Shown: positions 4,050-5,339 of the stretch, piece by piece
Layout: each line of letters opens with the position of its first letter
Numbering within the stretch: the first letter of the stretch is position 1
DNA from: Acidimicrobiia bacterium
GTDB taxonomy: Bacteria; Actinomycetota; Acidimicrobiia; IMCC26256; JACDBD01
NCBI GenBank assembly: GCA_031177445.1
Contig: JAPSGP010000240.1
Location: 1 to 5,339, forward strand
DNA length: 5,339 bases
Direction of reading: 5' to 3'
The notes under the pieces: model-generated
The model's input: only the letters and a program-made list of their open reading frames with translations
What the model was told of the DNA's origin: nothing
Databases searched by the model: none
Program-made: the position numbers and the translations under genes

Positions 4050-5339
4050 CTACTGGGCGCGCAGTGAGAGGTCGGCCTCGGCGACGGGATCGATGAAGGG
4101 CGGGCCCTCGACCTCGACCACGACTCGCCGCAGGGTGCCGGTGAAGCGGAACGGCGGACGGTAGTCGTCGACGACGGGCATGCCGAGGTCGTAGCCGCAG
4201 CACAGGCCCTCGCCGGTGATCGAGAAGCGCGTGGGGGTGAAGCGGGGGATCTCGCCCTCGCCGACGGGCTCGCCGTCGAGCAGCAGCGTTCCACGCCCCT
4301 GGTGCTCGCCGGTCTTGTCGAAGCGAAAGCCGAGCGTGTGCTCTCCGGGCGACAGCTCGACGTTCGAGGTGATGCGATGCTCCTCCATGCCGACGAAGTT
4401 GTGCACGTAGTGCAGCAGCCCATGGCGCACGAACAGGACGAAGCCGCCGAGCACCGAGCCCTGCGCGAGCAGGACCCCCTCGACCCCGCCGTCCGGGATC
4501 ACGACCTCGGCGGTGACCGTGTGCGTGCGGTTGCGCACGTTGACCGCCGCTTCCTCGGTCACCGGCCCGGCGAACGGGTAGTAGACGTAACGACGACGGC
4601 CCTCGTGGCCGGGGCGCTCCTCGCCGAACACGGCGTCGAAGGGCGCGTTGTCGAGCGGCAACACCATGTAGCGCTCGGCCTGCTGCCACCACAGCTCGAC
4701 CAGGCGCTGCAGCCGTTCCGGTTCGGCCGCGGCTAGGTCGTGGCACTCGGACGAGTCCTCGGCGACGTGGTACAGCTCCCACACGTCGTCGCCGAAGTGC
4801 ACCGACTGGTCGGCGATGGCGTGGTAGACGACCGCCTTCCAGCCGTCGTGATAGATGGCGCGGCAGCCGAGCATCTCGTAGTACTGGGTGTCGCGCCGGC
4901 TCGGTGCGTCGGCGTCGAGGAAGGTGTGCGCGAACGACACGCCTTCGATCGGGCTCTGGACCGCGCCGGTGATCTCGGCGGGCGCGTCGACGCCCGCGAG
5001 CTCGAGCACCGTCGGCACCAGGTCGATCACGTGCACGTACTGGCGCCGGATCTCGCCCCGGGCCGCGAGGCGCGCCGGCCAGCTGACGATGAGCGGGTCG
5101 GCCACGCCGCCCTCGTGCACCTCCCGCTTCCAGCGCCGGAAGGGCGTGTTGCCGGCGACCGTCCAGCCCCAGGGATAGTTGTTGTGGAGGGTCGGCCCGC
5201 CGAGCTCGTCGATGCGGGCGACGGCCTCCTCGACCGGGCTCCCGGCGAGGTTCCACGGGCGGGCGTCGTTGATCGACCCGTGCACCCCGCCTTCCGACGA
5301 CGCCCCGTTGTCGGAGAGCGCGAGCACGAGCGTGTTGTC
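4050..5339 (-). CDS. Arylsulfatase, C-terminal 429 residues (N-terminus outside window)
   Basis: This is the C-terminal part of a sulfatase that hydrolyses sulfate esters. The first visible residues, DNTLVLALSDNGASSEGG, carry the metal-binding Asp-Asn pair (visible residues 10-11) of the sulfatase active site. RRWKREVHEGG holds the conserved Lys (71), and RQYVHVIDLVPTVLELAG (89-106) is the typical following helix. From about residue 270 to the end the protein is beta-rich (HTVTAEVVIP, GVEGVLLAQGS, FRFDKTGEHQG, FTGTLRRVVVEV), matching the tail of long actinobacterial arylsulfatases and perhaps a jelly-roll domain. The formylglycine motif CxPSR would be upstream and is not visible, so activity cannot be judged. 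There is no visible frameshift. The stop TAG directly precedes the GTG of the methyltransferase, showing an operon. No formylglycine-generating enzyme gene lies in the window. The frame is open to the window edge; a GTG at 5325-5327 is internal. Confidence 0.93.
   Translation of the reverse strand, partial: DNTLVLALSDNGASSEGGVHGSINDARPWNLAGSPVEEAVARIDELGGPTLHNNYPWGWTVAGNTPFRRWKREVHEGGVADPLIVSWPARLAARGEIRRQYVHVIDLVPTVLELAGVDAPAEITGAVQSPIEGVSFAHTFLDADAPSRRDTQYYEMLGCRAIYHDGWKAVVYHAIADQSVHFGDDVWELYHVAEDSSECHDLAAAEPERLQRLVELWWQQAERYMVLPLDNAPFDAVFGEERPGHEGRRRYVYYPFAGPVTEEAAVNVRNRTHTVTAEVVIPDGGVEGVLLAQGSVLGGFVLFVRHGLLHYVHNFVGMEEHRITSNVELSPGEHTLGFRFDKTGEHQGRGTLLLDGEPVGEGEIPRFTPTRFSITGEGLCCGYDLGMPVVDDYRPPFRFTGTLRRVVVEVEGPPFIDPVAEADLSLRAQ

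Noticed and set aside
4047..4052. Sulfatase-methyltransferase as one protein broken by a nonsense mutation
   Set aside because: The sulfatase tail ends where long actinobacterial arylsulfatases normally end, and the methyltransferase is complete by itself. Kept only as a readthrough question.
3628..5256. Long minus-strand open frame of 542 codons
   Set aside because: It is a frame-shifted reading of the sulfatase and methyltransferase, dominated by Arg, Pro, Ala and Gly.

Overview
The window is about 5.3 kb of dense, high-GC bacterial DNA with strong G/C preference at third codon positions, GTG starts and short intergenic gaps. This fits an actinobacterium. The DUF2277 protein, the long arylsulfatase with a beta-rich tail, the HxlR regulator with a lipid-binding-like tail and several leaderless-type promoters all agree with that. 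A deep-branching group such as Acidimicrobiia is possible, but this is an inference. No tRNA, rRNA, CRISPR array or transposase gene was seen, and no stretch over 300 bases lacks a gene.

Left part (1-1092, all minus strand): the first 90 residues of an alpha/beta hydrolase of the epoxide hydrolase/dehalogenase type run off the left edge. Directly upstream of it, in the same apparent operon, is a small DUF2277 protein. A 131-residue protein of unknown function follows, with a very strong ribosome binding site. A 17-bp inverted repeat covers its stop codon and probably ends its transcript.

Middle (1093-3541): a divergent gap leads to an unknown 207-residue protein on the plus strand. It converges, with 9 bp between the stops, on an exported alpha/beta hydrolase. 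That hydrolase is transcribed divergently from an HxlR-family regulator with an SCP2-like C-terminal domain. The 78-bp gap between them holds facing promoters and a set of direct repeats that look like the regulator's operator. The likely logic is a ligand-sensing regulator controlling itself and an exported hydrolase that acts on a hydrophobic compound.

Right part (3522-5339, minus strand): the C-terminal 429 residues of an arylsulfatase, then a class I SAM-dependent methyltransferase whose start codon directly abuts the sulfatase TAG stop in the same frame. The methyltransferase 3' end overlaps the regulator's 3' end by 20 bp.

The most notable signals are the repeated leaderless promoter layout (a TAsGmT-type -10 box 6-8 nt before the start codon, four times), the three-unit direct repeat in the hydrolase/HxlR gap, the 57-bp inverted repeat, and the sulfatase-TAG-GTG-methyltransferase junction. 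No clear new multi-gene system was recognised.
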